Shown piece after piece: positions 8,029 to 17,035 of a DNA stretch of 64,000 nt (within the stretch, counting starts at the first letter, position 1; each line of letters starts with the position of its first letter). The notes under the pieces are model-generated. The model was not told the DNA's origin and did no database searches. It was given only the letters and a program-made list of their open reading frames with translations. Made by a program: the position numbers and the translations under genes. Origin of the DNA: Clostridia bacterium (GTDB taxonomy: Bacteria > Bacillota > Clostridia > Christensenellales > Aristaeellaceae); NCBI GenBank assembly GCA_017428385.1, contig JAFRQX010000005.1, forward strand, positions 1 to 64,000. The letters run 5' to 3'.

Positions 8029-8066
8029 CAGAGGGCGGGGCTGAACAGCTCCGCCTTCTGTTATAT
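8029..8066 (+). terminator. Probable terminator of dnaA
   Basis: CAGAGGGCGGGGCT (8029-8042) pairs with AGCTCCGCCTTCTG (8047-8060), with two G-U pairs, and is followed by TTATATAT. The T-run is weak. A short TGCATAATGCACAATG repeat lies just before it. After it come further AT-rich repeats (8110-8141) and a perfect GATCACCGGTGATC palindrome at 8159-8172. I see no T-box motif in this pheS leader. Confidence 0.6.
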
Positions 8067-8213
8067 ATGAGGCGCAAATACCGATAAAAACCAAGAAAGA
8101 ATTGACATTTTATGCTGTATAATCCATAATTCATAATTACGGTAATTGGTGATAACAGGATCACCGGTGATCGTTTTGATGAGACAAATCATGATTGCAC
8201 GGGAGTGGAGCAC

Positions 8214-9236
8214 ATGGAGCAGAAGATCAAGGCACTGCAGGAACAGATGGAACAGCAGATCAGTCAGATCGACACAAAGGAAAAGCTGGCTGAATTCTGG
8301 CAGGAGTTTCTGGGCAAGAAGGGTGCCATCGCCGATCTGATGAAGGGCCTGGGTGCCGTGGCCAAGGAAGACCGGCCGGCTATGGGCAAAGTCATCAATG
8401 AGTTCAAGGTGCTGGTGGAAGAAAAGTACCAGGCCCTGAGCGCAAAGATGGACGAGCTTGAGCTGGCTGCCCGCAACCGCCGGGAACAGGTGGATATTAC
8501 CCTGCCCGGAAAGGGACTGCCGCTGGGCGGACTGCATCCCCTGACGCTGGTGAAGAATGAAATGATCAACGTTTTTGCCAGCATGGGCTTCGATATTTTC
8601 GAAGGACCGGAAATCGAGGATGACGACCACAACTTTACCCGCCTGAACGTGCCGAAGGATCATCCTTCCCGTGATATGCAGGATACTTTCTACCTGGAAA
8701 ATGAACTGCTGCTGCGTACGCAGACCAGCGGCGGCCAGATCCGCGTGATGGACATGCAGAAGCCGCCGATCAAGGTGCTGGTTCCCGGACGGGTTTTCCG
8801 TTCCGACAGCGACGCGACCCATTCTCCCATGTTCCATCAGATGGAAGGCCTGGTGGTGGACAAGGGCATAACCCTGTGCGACCTGCAGGGTATGCTGGAC
8901 AAGTTTGTGCAGCAGATTTTTGACGCAGACGTGCGTACCCGGCTCCGCCCCAGCTATTTCCCCTTCACTGAACCGAGCGTTGAAGTGGACGTGAGCTGCT
9001 TTGAGTGCGGCGGCAAGGGATGCAGCCTGTGCAAGCATACCGGCTGGATCGAGGTGCTCGGCGGCGGCGTGGTTCATCCCAAGGTGCTGGAGAACTGCGG
9101 CATTGATCCGAACGTATACTCCGGTATCGCGTTCGGCATCGGTATTGAGCGGATCACCATGCTGAAGTACGGCATCAATAATATCGGACTGCTGTTTGAG
9201 AACGATATGAGATTCTTAAAGCAGTTCAAAGAATAA
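8214..9236 (+). CDS. pheS: Phenylalanine--tRNA ligase alpha subunit
   Basis: This is the catalytic subunit of the alpha2-beta2 enzyme that attaches phenylalanine to tRNA-Phe. The 340-residue protein has an N-terminal coiled coil (residues 1-85) that contacts tRNA and a class II synthetase core. Motif 2 reads [20 protein letters not shown], and motif 3 reads [18 protein letters not shown] small Cys-rich insert ([17 protein letters not shown]) may bind a metal ion. The start at 8214 has GGGAG eight bases before it; a GTG nine bases upstream is also in frame but poorly placed. pheT follows after 92 bases of repeat-like spacer. Confidence 0.95.
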   Translation: MEQKIKALQEQMEQQISQIDTKEKLAEFWQEFLGKKGAIADLMKGLGAVAKEDRPAMGKVINEFKVLVEEKYQALSAKMDELELAARNRREQVDITLPGKGLPLGGLHPLTLVKNEMINVFASMGFDIFEGPEIEDDDHNFTRLNVPKDHPSRDMQDTFYLENELLLRTQTSGGQIRVMDMQKPPIKVLVPGRVFRSDSDATHSPMFHQMEGLVVDKGITLCDLQGMLDKFVQQIFDADVRTRLRPSYFPFTEPSVEVDVSCFECGGKGCSLCKHTGWIEVLGGGVVHPKVLENCGIDPNVYSGIAFGIGIERITMLKYGINNIGLLFENDMRFLKQFKE

Positions 9237-9244
9237 GACATTCT

Positions 9245-9300
9245 TTGAATTGCAATGAATAATGAATACTGAGAACTTAAGAATGAATAATGATCATGAT
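9245..9300. repeat. Short AT-rich tandem repeats between pheS and pheT
   Basis: Degenerate copies of AATGAATAATGAATACTGAG and AAGAATGAATAATGATCATG fill the gap between two genes that normally abut. No terminator or promoter is obvious, so the pair is probably still one transcript. Confidence 0.5.
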
Positions 9301-9328
9301 TGATGTTTCAGAGCAGGAGAGATAAACG

Positions 9329-11734
9329 ATGAAAGTACCTTACAGCTGGCTGAAGGAATATGTGGATATTGATATCACAGCGGAAGAGCTCCAGGAGAAG
9401 CTGTTCGGCTGCGGATTTGAAGTGGAAGAGCTGATCGACCTGGGGAAGGAGGTCAGCCGGGTGGTCGTGGGCGAAGTGCTCTCCTGCGAACCGGTGGAAG
9501 GCACACACCTGCAGATCTGCCAGGTGAACTGCGGTTCCTACGGCAACCCCATCCAGATTGTGACCGGCGCTCCCAATGTATACGCCGGAATGCATACGCC
9601 TGCCGCACTGGACAATTCCACGCTGCCCGGCGGAATCACCATCAAGGCAAAACCCCTGAAGGGCATTCCTTCCGACGGTATGCTCTGCTCCGGTGAAGAA
9701 CTGGGCCTGAACGATGACCTGTATCCCGGCGCGGAGGTCTATGGCCTTATGGATCTGCCGAAGGATACGGTTCCCGGAACGGATATCCGTGAAGTCGTCG
9801 GAATGAATGATTATATCTTCGATGTTACCATTACAGCAAACCGTCCGGACTGCCAGAGCATTCTGGGCATTGCCCGTGAGGTTGCTGCCGCCCTTGGCAA
9901 GGAACTGAAAATGCCCGCGACGGACTACACGGTCAGCGATTATGTTTTCCCCAGCCTGGATATTACCGTGGAAGCGCCGGACCTGTGCCCCCGCTATCTG
10001 GGACACGGCGTACGGAACATCACTGTGGGGGAGAGCCCCCGGTGGATGAAGCGCAACCTGGCCCTGTGCGGACTGCGCAGCATTTCCAACGTGGTTGATA
10101 TCACGAACTATGTGCTGCTGGAGATCGGCCAGCCGATGCATGCCTTCGACATGGACCAGCTGCAGGACCGCCGGATTATTGTCCGCCGCGCAAAGGACGG
10201 CGAGAAGATCCAGACGCTGGACGAGAAGGAATTCACCCTGACACCCGACAATCTGGTAATCTGCGACGGAAACCGCCCCGTGGCCCTGGCGGGTATCATG
10301 GGCGGCCTGAACAGCGAAATCACGGAAAACACAACCCAGCTGCTTTTCGAAGCGGCTAAGTTTGCCCGGGATAACGTGCGGAAAACCTCCCGTGCACTGG
10401 GACAGAGCAGTGACTCTTCCGCCCGGTTTGAGAAAGGCATCAGCGAATATATCACGGAGCTGGGTATGGCCCGCGCCCTGCACCTTATCCAGGAACTGGG
10501 CTGCGGTGAAATCACCTCCAGCACCTTTGACTGCAGCGCCGGGGCACCGCGGGAAGGGAAGCGGTTTACCGCCAGCCTGAAGCGGATCAACGCGATCCTC
10601 GGTATTGAGGTGCCGGCGGAGGAAGTGCTGCGGATCCTGAAGAACCTGAACTTTGAAGTAAAGCGGGACGGCGATACGCTGGACGTGACTGCTCCGCGTT
10701 ACCGCGAGGATATTGAAGTCGGCGAACCGGACCTGGCGGAGGAAGTGATCCGCGAGTACGGTTATGATCACGTGATCCCCACCTTCCTGAAGGCGGCGAC
10801 CGTGACCAGCGGCGGTAAGACTCCTGCGCAGCAGCGCAGGGACCGGGTTTGCCGGATCCTGTGCGGACAGGGATACCATGAAGCCTACACGATGTCCTTC
10901 TATTCCGACAGCGACCTGGATTTCCTGCGGATTCCGGAAGGAGCGCCGGAGCGGAATGTGCTGCGCATCAAAAACCCGATTTCCGTCAACCTGTCTATCA
11001 TGCGGCCCCTGCTGGCACCCAGCCTGGTGAACGTTGTAGTGGAGAACCTGAAGAAGGGTAACAACGAGGGACGGATTTTCGAGATCAGCAATATCTATAT
11101 TCCGCGGGACGGAGAGCTGCCGGATGAAAGGCCGCATCTTGGTTTCGCAGCCTTCGGCGACGCAGAAGATTTCTTCACTGTGAAAGGAACAGTGGAAGCG
11201 CTGGGCGAAGCCCTCGGGCTGTCCTTTGATGTGGAACGGGCTTCCGACGTGCCGTGGCTGCATCCCGGAATCGCTGCTTATATCCTTTGCGAAGGAGAAC
11301 GGATCGGCTGCTTCGGCAAGCTGGCCAATGAAGTGACCGGTGAGCTGAAGCTGCACAAGGACGCCAAGTCCAATCACAAGATCTTCCTGGGCGAAATTGA
11401 TTACAATGCCATGATGAACCACATGGCTGCCAGCTTCCGGTACCGTCCGCTGTCCGTGTTCCCGTCCGTGGTGCGCGACCTGGCACTGACGGTAGCGGAG
11501 GAGACGGCCTGCGGCGATCTGATGCATGAGATTGCCCGTGCCTGCCCGAGAGTCAGCGACGTGGAGCTGTTCGACATCTACAGGGGCGAGCAGATCGGTG
11601 AGGGACGTAAGAGTATGGCTTTCAAGATTACCTTTGAGGCGGATGACAAGCCCCTGACGCCTGAAGAACTTGATAAATACATAAAAAAAATTCTTGGGAA
11701 TCTGAAGTTCAAACTCGGAGCTGAAATTCGATAA
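9329..11734 (+). CDS. pheT: Phenylalanine--tRNA ligase beta subunit
   Basis: The 801-residue beta subunit shows the usual full-length bacterial order: tRNA-binding EMAP-like domain (about 40-150), B3/B4 editing domain (about 205-380) that hydrolyses mischarged Tyr-tRNA, B5 domain (about 400-470), catalytic-like core (about 480-690), and the C-terminal ferredoxin-fold anticodon-binding domain (about 708-800, with the FPSVVRDLALTV strand). The start follows CAGGAGAGATAAACG. It partners with PheS immediately upstream and ends at a strong terminator. Confidence 0.95.
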   Translation: MKVPYSWLKEYVDIDITAEELQEKLFGCGFEVEELIDLGKEVSRVVVGEVLSCEPVEGTHLQICQVNCGSYGNPIQIVTGAPNVYAGMHTPAALDNSTLPGGITIKAKPLKGIPSDGMLCSGEELGLNDDLYPGAEVYGLMDLPKDTVPGTDIREVVGMNDYIFDVTITANRPDCQSILGIAREVAAALGKELKMPATDYTVSDYVFPSLDITVEAPDLCPRYLGHGVRNITVGESPRWMKRNLALCGLRSISNVVDITNYVLLEIGQPMHAFDMDQLQDRRIIVRRAKDGEKIQTLDEKEFTLTPDNLVICDGNRPVALAGIMGGLNSEITENTTQLLFEAAKFARDNVRKTSRALGQSSDSSARFEKGISEYITELGMARALHLIQELGCGEITSSTFDCSAGAPREGKRFTASLKRINAILGIEVPAEEVLRILKNLNFEVKRDGDTLDVTAPRYREDIEVGEPDLAEEVIREYGYDHVIPTFLKAATVTSGGKTPAQQRRDRVCRILCGQGYHEAYTMSFYSDSDLDFLRIPEGAPERNVLRIKNPISVNLSIMRPLLAPSLVNVVVENLKKGNNEGRIFEISNIYIPRDGELPDERPHLGFAAFGDAEDFFTVKGTVEALGEALGLSFDVERASDVPWLHPGIAAYILCEGERIGCFGKLANEVTGELKLHKDAKSNHKIFLGEIDYNAMMNHMAASFRYRPLSVFPSVVRDLALTVAEETACGDLMHEIARACPRVSDVELFDIYRGEQIGEGRKSMAFKITFEADDKPLTPEELDKYIKKILGNLKFKLGAEIR

Positions 11735-11767
11735 ACCAGATTTTTCAACACTGAAAACATTACCGGA

Positions 11768-11797
11768 AAGCGACGCAAGCGGGCGTCGCTTTTTTGT
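11768..11797 (+). terminator. Terminator after pheT
   Basis: AAGCGACGC (11768-11776) pairs perfectly with GCGTCGCTT (11783-11791), and the run continues with T. Confidence 0.85.
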
Positions 11798-11805
11798 ACG
11801 TACAA

Positions 11806-11834
11806 TTGACACAATATGATATAACCGATATAAT
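11806..11834 (+). promoter_or_regulatory. Promoter of the carbohydrate transport cluster
   Basis: TTGACA (11806-11811), a 17-base spacer and TATAAT (11829-11834) form a perfect housekeeping promoter. The leader to the first start at 11929 includes a small inverted repeat, GACGTGCAAACGTC, around 11897-11909, which could be an operator or hairpin. Confidence 0.8.
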
Positions 11835-11928
11835 TATTTACGGTTTTTTAGTGTAATTCTTACCAATTTCACAGTATCAGGGATCTGATTTTTCTGACGT
11901 GCAAACGTCGCAAGTGGGAGATGAACTC

Positions 11929-14814
11929 ATGTCAAGGAAATGTCGGAACATTCTCATCGGCGTCCTCGTGGCTGTTGTTGTGATTGGCGGAATCTGGCTT
12001 CTCAGCCGGAACTCTGAAAACTTCAGGAGCAAGTACGAGGGCGCTGATCTGTCCACAGATGTCAGCGGCATCGGACGGAGCAATACTTACACATCCTATC
12101 TGGAAAAGTACGCGGAGCTGCCCGCAGTCAGTGAGGCCGTTGAGGTTGATCTCGCTTCCTTTGAGGGAAACGGCGGGGAGGTTTGTGCTGACGGTCTGCT
12201 GACTGCTGACAATTCCGAACTGAGCTGGAAGGTGGACGTACCTAAAGCCGGCCTGTACAATATCCGCCTGGAGTACCTGACGACGGAAAGCCGCGGTGTG
12301 GACATTGAGCGTGAAATCGCGATCAACGGGGAAGTGCCTTTCTCCGGCGCAAGCACGCTTTGTTTCTCCCGCCTGTGGACCGACGCGACCGAAGTGCGCA
12401 AGGACAACCAGGGAAATGATATCCGTCCCACGCAGGAGGAGCGCTTCGAAAAACAGAGCGCGTACTGCAAGGATGATATGGGATACCAGACGGAACCCTA
12501 TGCTTTCTATTTCAATGAGGGTGAGAATGAGCTGACCATCCGGGCTGTTAACGAGCCTGTAATTCTGTGTTCCATTTCACTGACACCCATCCTGAAGTCT
12601 CCGACTTACGAGGAATACACGGCGGCGCAGCCTGAAGCCGCCATGAGTGAAGAAGGCCTGAACTACTGCCAGACGATCCAGGGAGAGGCCGCCACGCTGC
12701 GCAGCACGCCGAGCCTTTACGGACGCTATGACCGCAGTTCCTCCCAGACTGTGCCTTATTCTGTATCAAATTCAATCCTGAATTATATCGGCGGCGAGCC
12801 ATGGACTCATCCGGGTGAATGGATCCAGTGGGATTTTGAAGTGCCGGAAGACGGATACTACAACATCTCCGTCAAAGCCCGGCAGATGTACCAGCGCGGC
12901 GCCCTGTCCGCACGATCCGTATATATTGACGGGGAGATTCCCTTTACCGATCTGGAAGCCGTCACCTTCAGTTACAGCACCGGATGGGATATGCGTACCC
13001 TGGGTGACAAGGACGGCAATCCTTACCGTTTCTGGCTCACAAAAGGCAGCCATACCATCCGCATGGAAGTGACCATGGGTAAGATGGGACCTGTGCTGAA
13101 ATCCGTGGAAGACAGCATCTTCCGCCTGAATCAGATCTACCGTAAGATCCTGGTGCTGACAGGCGCCAGTCCGGACAAGTACCGCGATTATAATCTGAAG
13201 CGGGTTTATCCTGAGGTTATCGAGGCGATGGACCTGGAAAGCAAGCGCCTGTACAAGATTGTGGATGATACGGTGGCAATCACCGGGGAAAAGAGCGACC
13301 GGGTTGCTTCCGCGCAGACGCTGGCAGTACAGCTTGAGACTTTCGTTAAAAAGAATGAACGGATTACTGAATCTTTCCAGAATTTCCGGGATAACATTAC
13401 CTCCCTCGGCACGGCAATGCAGAATATGGCTGAGAGCAAGCTGGACGTGGACCTGATCATGGTGACAGGCGAGAACGTCAAGGTGCCCGAAGTGCATGAG
13501 AACATCTTCCAGAGTATTGGACATGAGATCCGGAGCTGCCTGAGTTCCTATACAGTGGACTATAACAGTCTGGGCGACAAATATGAAGATTCAGACGACG
13601 TGGTGGAAATCTGGATCACCACAGGCCGCGACCAGAGTACGGTGCTGAAGAACCTGGTTGACAACACCTTTACGGCGAAGACCGGAATCAAGGTAAACAT
13701 CAAGCTGGTCCTGCAGGACGCCATCCTGCCGGCTGTTGTGGCCGGAAACGGACCGGACGTCGTGCTGAGCCTGAGCGGATGGTTTGCCGTGAACTATGCC
13801 ATGCGTAACGCGGTTGAAGACCTGACCCAGTTTGAAGACTTTGAAGAGGTTACCAAACCGTTTACAAAGAGCATCCTGGAACCGCTGACTTATAATGACA
13901 GCAAGAAGATCGGTATTTACGGACTGCCTGAAACCCAGGATTTCGCTGTGCTGTTCTACCGCAAGGACGTTATGGAAGAGCTGGGTCTGGCTGTTCCGCA
14001 GACCTGGGATGAGCTGATTGCGGAGCTGCCGACGATTCAGGGCAACAGCCTGACGATCGGTATCAATTTCCCGGACATCCGGGTTGTGGACAACTCCGTG
14101 CTGAATTCCATGATTTATCAGAATGGCGGAGAAATCTACGACAAGGAAGCCAAGCACACGCTGGTGGACAGCGAGGCAGGCGTAGCCGGATTCAAGCAGT
14201 ATACGAGCCTGTACAACGACTACGGTCTGCCGGTGGTGTTCGACTTCCCGAGCCGGTTCCGCAGCGGCGAGATGCCGATGGGCATCCAGAACTACAATAT
14301 GTACAACACCCTCATGGTTTCCGCTCCGGAAATCCGCGGTCTGTGGGACTTCACCCTGTTCCCGGGAACGATGAAAGAGGATGGAACCATTGACCATACT
14401 GCCCAGACAAGCGGACTGTGCTGTATGATGATTGCGACAAACAATGAAACAAAAAAGAAAAATGCCTGGGAGTTTATGAAGTGGTGGGTGAGCGCGGACG
14501 CGCAGGTTCGCTTCGGCCAGGAGATGGAAAGCATCCTGGGTGCTTCCGCCCGGTACCAGACAGCCAATCAGGACGCGCTGACGCAGCTGGCCTGGTCTGA
14601 CAAGCAGCTGAAAGTGCTGAAAGAACAGATGTCGCAGACCCGGGGCTTCCCGGAGATCGCCGGCGGATATTCAACGCAGCGCCATCTCATCAACGCAGTA
14701 CGTAAGGTGATCAATACCAAGGAAGATCAGCGGGAGACCCTGTTGACTTACGCACGAACCATTAATGAAGAGATTAAGATCAAACGGCGGGAATTCAACC
14801 TGCCTGTTGATTGA
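11929..14814 (+). CDS. Large membrane-anchored extracellular solute-binding protein with N-terminal beta-sandwich modules
   Basis: The 961-residue protein begins with a single membrane helix (about residues 6-25) and no cleavage or lipobox motif, so it is probably tethered. Two modules resembling carbohydrate-binding jelly rolls follow (about 55-215 and 245-385). Both contain a 'GLYNIRLEY'/'GYYNISVKA'-type strand and an 'ING/DGE.PF' turn. After a helical linker comes a family 1 ABC solute-binding domain (about 560-930: DVVEIWITTGRDQS, GNGPDVVLS, YGLPETQDFAVLFYRKD, WEFMKWW). It is about twice the usual length. It starts an operon with two permeases. The start at 11929 has GGGAG eight bases upstream; an upstream GTG at 11899 is weaker. 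A polysaccharide-derived ligand is inferred from the modules, not shown. Confidence 0.8.
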   Translation: MSRKCRNILIGVLVAVVVIGGIWLLSRNSENFRSKYEGADLSTDVSGIGRSNTYTSYLEKYAELPAVSEAVEVDLASFEGNGGEVCADGLLTADNSELSWKVDVPKAGLYNIRLEYLTTESRGVDIEREIAINGEVPFSGASTLCFSRLWTDATEVRKDNQGNDIRPTQEERFEKQSAYCKDDMGYQTEPYAFYFNEGENELTIRAVNEPVILCSISLTPILKSPTYEEYTAAQPEAAMSEEGLNYCQTIQGEAATLRSTPSLYGRYDRSSSQTVPYSVSNSILNYIGGEPWTHPGEWIQWDFEVPEDGYYNISVKARQMYQRGALSARSVYIDGEIPFTDLEAVTFSYSTGWDMRTLGDKDGNPYRFWLTKGSHTIRMEVTMGKMGPVLKSVEDSIFRLNQIYRKILVLTGASPDKYRDYNLKRVYPEVIEAMDLESKRLYKIVDDTVAITGEKSDRVASAQTLAVQLETFVKKNERITESFQNFRDNITSLGTAMQNMAESKLDVDLIMVTGENVKVPEVHENIFQSIGHEIRSCLSSYTVDYNSLGDKYEDSDDVVEIWITTGRDQSTVLKNLVDNTFTAKTGIKVNIKLVLQDAILPAVVAGNGPDVVLSLSGWFAVNYAMRNAVEDLTQFEDFEEVTKPFTKSILEPLTYNDSKKIGIYGLPETQDFAVLFYRKDVMEELGLAVPQTWDELIAELPTIQGNSLTIGINFPDIRVVDNSVLNSMIYQNGGEIYDKEAKHTLVDSEAGVAGFKQYTSLYNDYGLPVVFDFPSRFRSGEMPMGIQNYNMYNTLMVSAPEIRGLWDFTLFPGTMKEDGTIDHTAQTSGLCCMMIATNNETKKKNAWEFMKWWVSADAQVRFGQEMESILGASARYQTANQDALTQLAWSDKQLKVLKEQMSQTRGFPEIAGGYSTQRHLINAVRKVINTKEDQRETLLTYARTINEEIKIKRREFNLPVD

Positions 14815-14836
14815 GAAAGGAAGGAGGGAAGCGAAT

Positions 14837-15781
14837 ATGCAGTCACAGTCATTTGCTCATAGATACCTGGCTATGAGGCGGGACAAAATCGCACACGGGT
14901 GGACGCTTGCAAAACGGAACAAGGGCTGCTACCTGTTCCTGGCTCCATACGCGATTCTGTTCATTACCTTCTTCATTCTGCCGATCTGCACATCGATTTT
15001 CTACAGCTTTACTTATTATAATATCCTGGAGCCTGCCCGTTTTATCGGACTGCAGAACTATACGAACCTGTTCCTGCAGGATGAAATATTCCTGACATCT
15101 GTCAAGAACACTTTCGTTTGCGCCGTCATTATTGGGCCGGTTGGATATATCCTTTCCTTCCTGTTTGCCTGGTTTATCAATGAACTGCCGAAATGGCTGC
15201 GGGCGGTGGCGGTTATCGTATTCTACATCCCATCTATCGGCGGTGCTGCCTTCGAAGTGTTCAACACGATTTTCCGTGGCGACGCCTACGGATGGTTCAA
15301 CGCCCTCCTGATGGAGTACGGCATGATCAACGCGCCGGTTCTGTGGCTGACAGATCCCCGGTATATGCTGACGATCGTCATCATCGTCAGCCTGTGGATG
15401 AGCATGGGTACCGGCTTCCTGAGCTTTGTGGCCGGCTTCCAGGGCATTGACCGCAGCATGTATGAAGCCGGATATGTGGACGGTGTCCGGAACCGCTGGC
15501 AGGAGCTGTATCATATCACGCTGCCCAGCATGAAGCCCATGCTGCTGTTCGGTGCTGTTATGAGTATTACATCCTCCTTCAACGTCGGCGCCGTACCGCG
15601 GGCCCTGTGCGGATTCCCCTCCACAGACTATGCGGCCCGTACGGTTGTTACCCACCTGTTTGACTACGGATATACCCGCTTCGAAATGGGTTATGCCAGC
15701 GCCATTGCGGTGATCCTGTTCGTGGCGATGATTCTGTGCAAGAAAGCAATTACCGGATTGCTGGGAAGGGTGGGTACCTGA
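14837..15781 (+). CDS. ABC sugar transporter permease (MalF type)
   Basis: The 314-residue inner-membrane permease has about six helices and the permease signature loop EAGYVDGVRNRWQELYHITLP near residue 215, which contacts the ATPase. The N-terminus is cytoplasmic and basic. The start has GGAGGGAAGCGAAT upstream. It lies 22 bases after the binding-protein gene and one base before the next permease gene, so the three form one import unit. The ATPase is not encoded in the window; MsmX-like shared ATPases serve many such systems. Confidence 0.85.
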   Translation: MQSQSFAHRYLAMRRDKIAHGWTLAKRNKGCYLFLAPYAILFITFFILPICTSIFYSFTYYNILEPARFIGLQNYTNLFLQDEIFLTSVKNTFVCAVIIGPVGYILSFLFAWFINELPKWLRAVAVIVFYIPSIGGAAFEVFNTIFRGDAYGWFNALLMEYGMINAPVLWLTDPRYMLTIVIIVSLWMSMGTGFLSFVAGFQGIDRSMYEAGYVDGVRNRWQELYHITLPSMKPMLLFGAVMSITSSFNVGAVPRALCGFPSTDYAARTVVTHLFDYGYTRFEMGYASAIAVILFVAMILCKKAITGLLGRVGT

Positions 15782-15782
15782 T

Positions 15783-17021
15783 ATGAGTGAGATGAACACC
15801 GTAAGATCCAATGGTACCCTGCAGCTCATTAACGGTAAGAAGTACCGCGGCGAACTGGTTGCCGGTGAAACCGGCGCGGCTTTCTATGCCAAAGGACAGA
15901 AGGAGCCTGTAGCTGAATGGCACTATGCCCGGATGAACCGGATGGACAATATCCGCCGGGGCGGTACTACCAGCCAGATCACTGTTATCCTGAAGGACGA
16001 TACCCGTTACGTGTTCGAACTTGCCCAGGGCCTGAAGCTTTACAGCCATATGGATAAAAACTGGGCGGACAAACCTGTGAAGGTCAAAACGCGGGGCGAT
16101 ATCCTGCATGAGCAGGCGGAACGGCTGGGTGAGAAGATCCAGGTGCCGAAGAAACATCTGATGGCCCGGCGGCATCCCAACCGGTCTATTACGGGCGACG
16201 TGATCATTTACCTGCTGCTTGCCCTGGTTGCGGTTGCCATGCTGTTCCCGCTGGTATTCCTGCTGGGATCCAGTCTGAAACCCCTGGATGAACTTTTCCG
16301 GTTCCCGCCGCCCGTGTGGCCCACCCGTCCGACGATGGACAACTTCTCCGACCTGTTCGTGACGATGGGACAGAGCTGGGTACCCTTCAGCAGATATCTG
16401 GTGAATACCATCTTCATTACCGTGGTTGGTACTTTCGGTCATCTGGTGATTGCCGGCATGGCGGCTTTCGTGCTGGCCAAATATGATTTCCCGGGCGGAC
16501 GGCTGTTCTTCCTGCTGGCCACCACTTTCCTGATGTTCGCTTCCGGTGTGGTTACGGACATTCCCAACTACCTGATTATGAGACGGCTGGGCCTGGTAGA
16601 TACCTATTGGGCTCTGATCCTGCCTGCGTTTGCCGCGCCGATCGGTCTGTTTCTGATGAAACAGTTCATGGAAGGACTGCCTACAGCTTTGATTGAAGCG
16701 GCGACCATTGACGGTGCCGGACGGTTCCGGGTTTTCTGGAGCATTGTGATGCCCAATGTGAAACCGGCCTGGCTGACGATGATCATCTTCAGCGTACAGT
16801 CCCTGTGGAACAACCCGGCAGGAACCATCATCTATTCCGAGGCGAAAAAACCGCTGGTGTACGCGCTGCAGCAAATCCAGGGCGGCGCGGCGGTCAACAT
16901 CGCCCGTACAGGCCAGGTGGCCGCGGCCAATGTGATTATCGTCGCGGTTCCGGTGCTCATCTTCATTTTCAGCCAGAGCCGGATCCTGGAGACCATGGCC
17001 TCCTCCGGCATCAAGGACTAA
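15783..17021 (+). CDS. ABC sugar transporter permease (MalG type) with N-terminal cytoplasmic beta domain
   Basis: The 412-residue protein is about 130 residues longer than normal MalG-type permeases. The last ~275 residues are a standard permease with six helices, beginning ITGDVIIYLLLALVAVAMLF, and an EAATIDGAGRFRVFWSIVMP coupling loop. The first ~120 residues precede the first helix and look like beta strands (LQLINGKKYRGELVAGET, TVILKDDTRYVFELA), reminiscent of PH/GRAM-like modules, though I cannot confirm the fold. It pairs with the MalF-type gene just upstream. The extra domain may couple transport to a cytoplasmic partner. Confidence 0.85.
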   Translation: MSEMNTVRSNGTLQLINGKKYRGELVAGETGAAFYAKGQKEPVAEWHYARMNRMDNIRRGGTTSQITVILKDDTRYVFELAQGLKLYSHMDKNWADKPVKVKTRGDILHEQAERLGEKIQVPKKHLMARRHPNRSITGDVIIYLLLALVAVAMLFPLVFLLGSSLKPLDELFRFPPPVWPTRPTMDNFSDLFVTMGQSWVPFSRYLVNTIFITVVGTFGHLVIAGMAAFVLAKYDFPGGRLFFLLATTFLMFASGVVTDIPNYLIMRRLGLVDTYWALILPAFAAPIGLFLMKQFMEGLPTALIEAATIDGAGRFRVFWSIVMPNVKPAWLTMIIFSVQSLWNNPAGTIIYSEAKKPLVYALQQIQGGAAVNIARTGQVAAANVIIVAVPVLIFIFSQSRILETMASSGIKD

Positions 17022-17035
17022 GAGGGGAGGAAATG

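Noticed and set aside
8102..8123. TTGACA...TATAAT promoter before pheS
   Set aside because: The two boxes are only 10 bases apart, which is too close for a working sigma-A promoter.
8008..8213. T-box riboswitch before pheS
   Set aside because: pheS genes often have one, but the AGGGTGGNACCGCG antiterminator motif is absent and the leader is mostly AT-rich repeats.
6649..11812. Long minus-strand frames opposite dnaA, pheS and pheT
   Set aside because: They are shadows of three firmly identified plus-strand genes.
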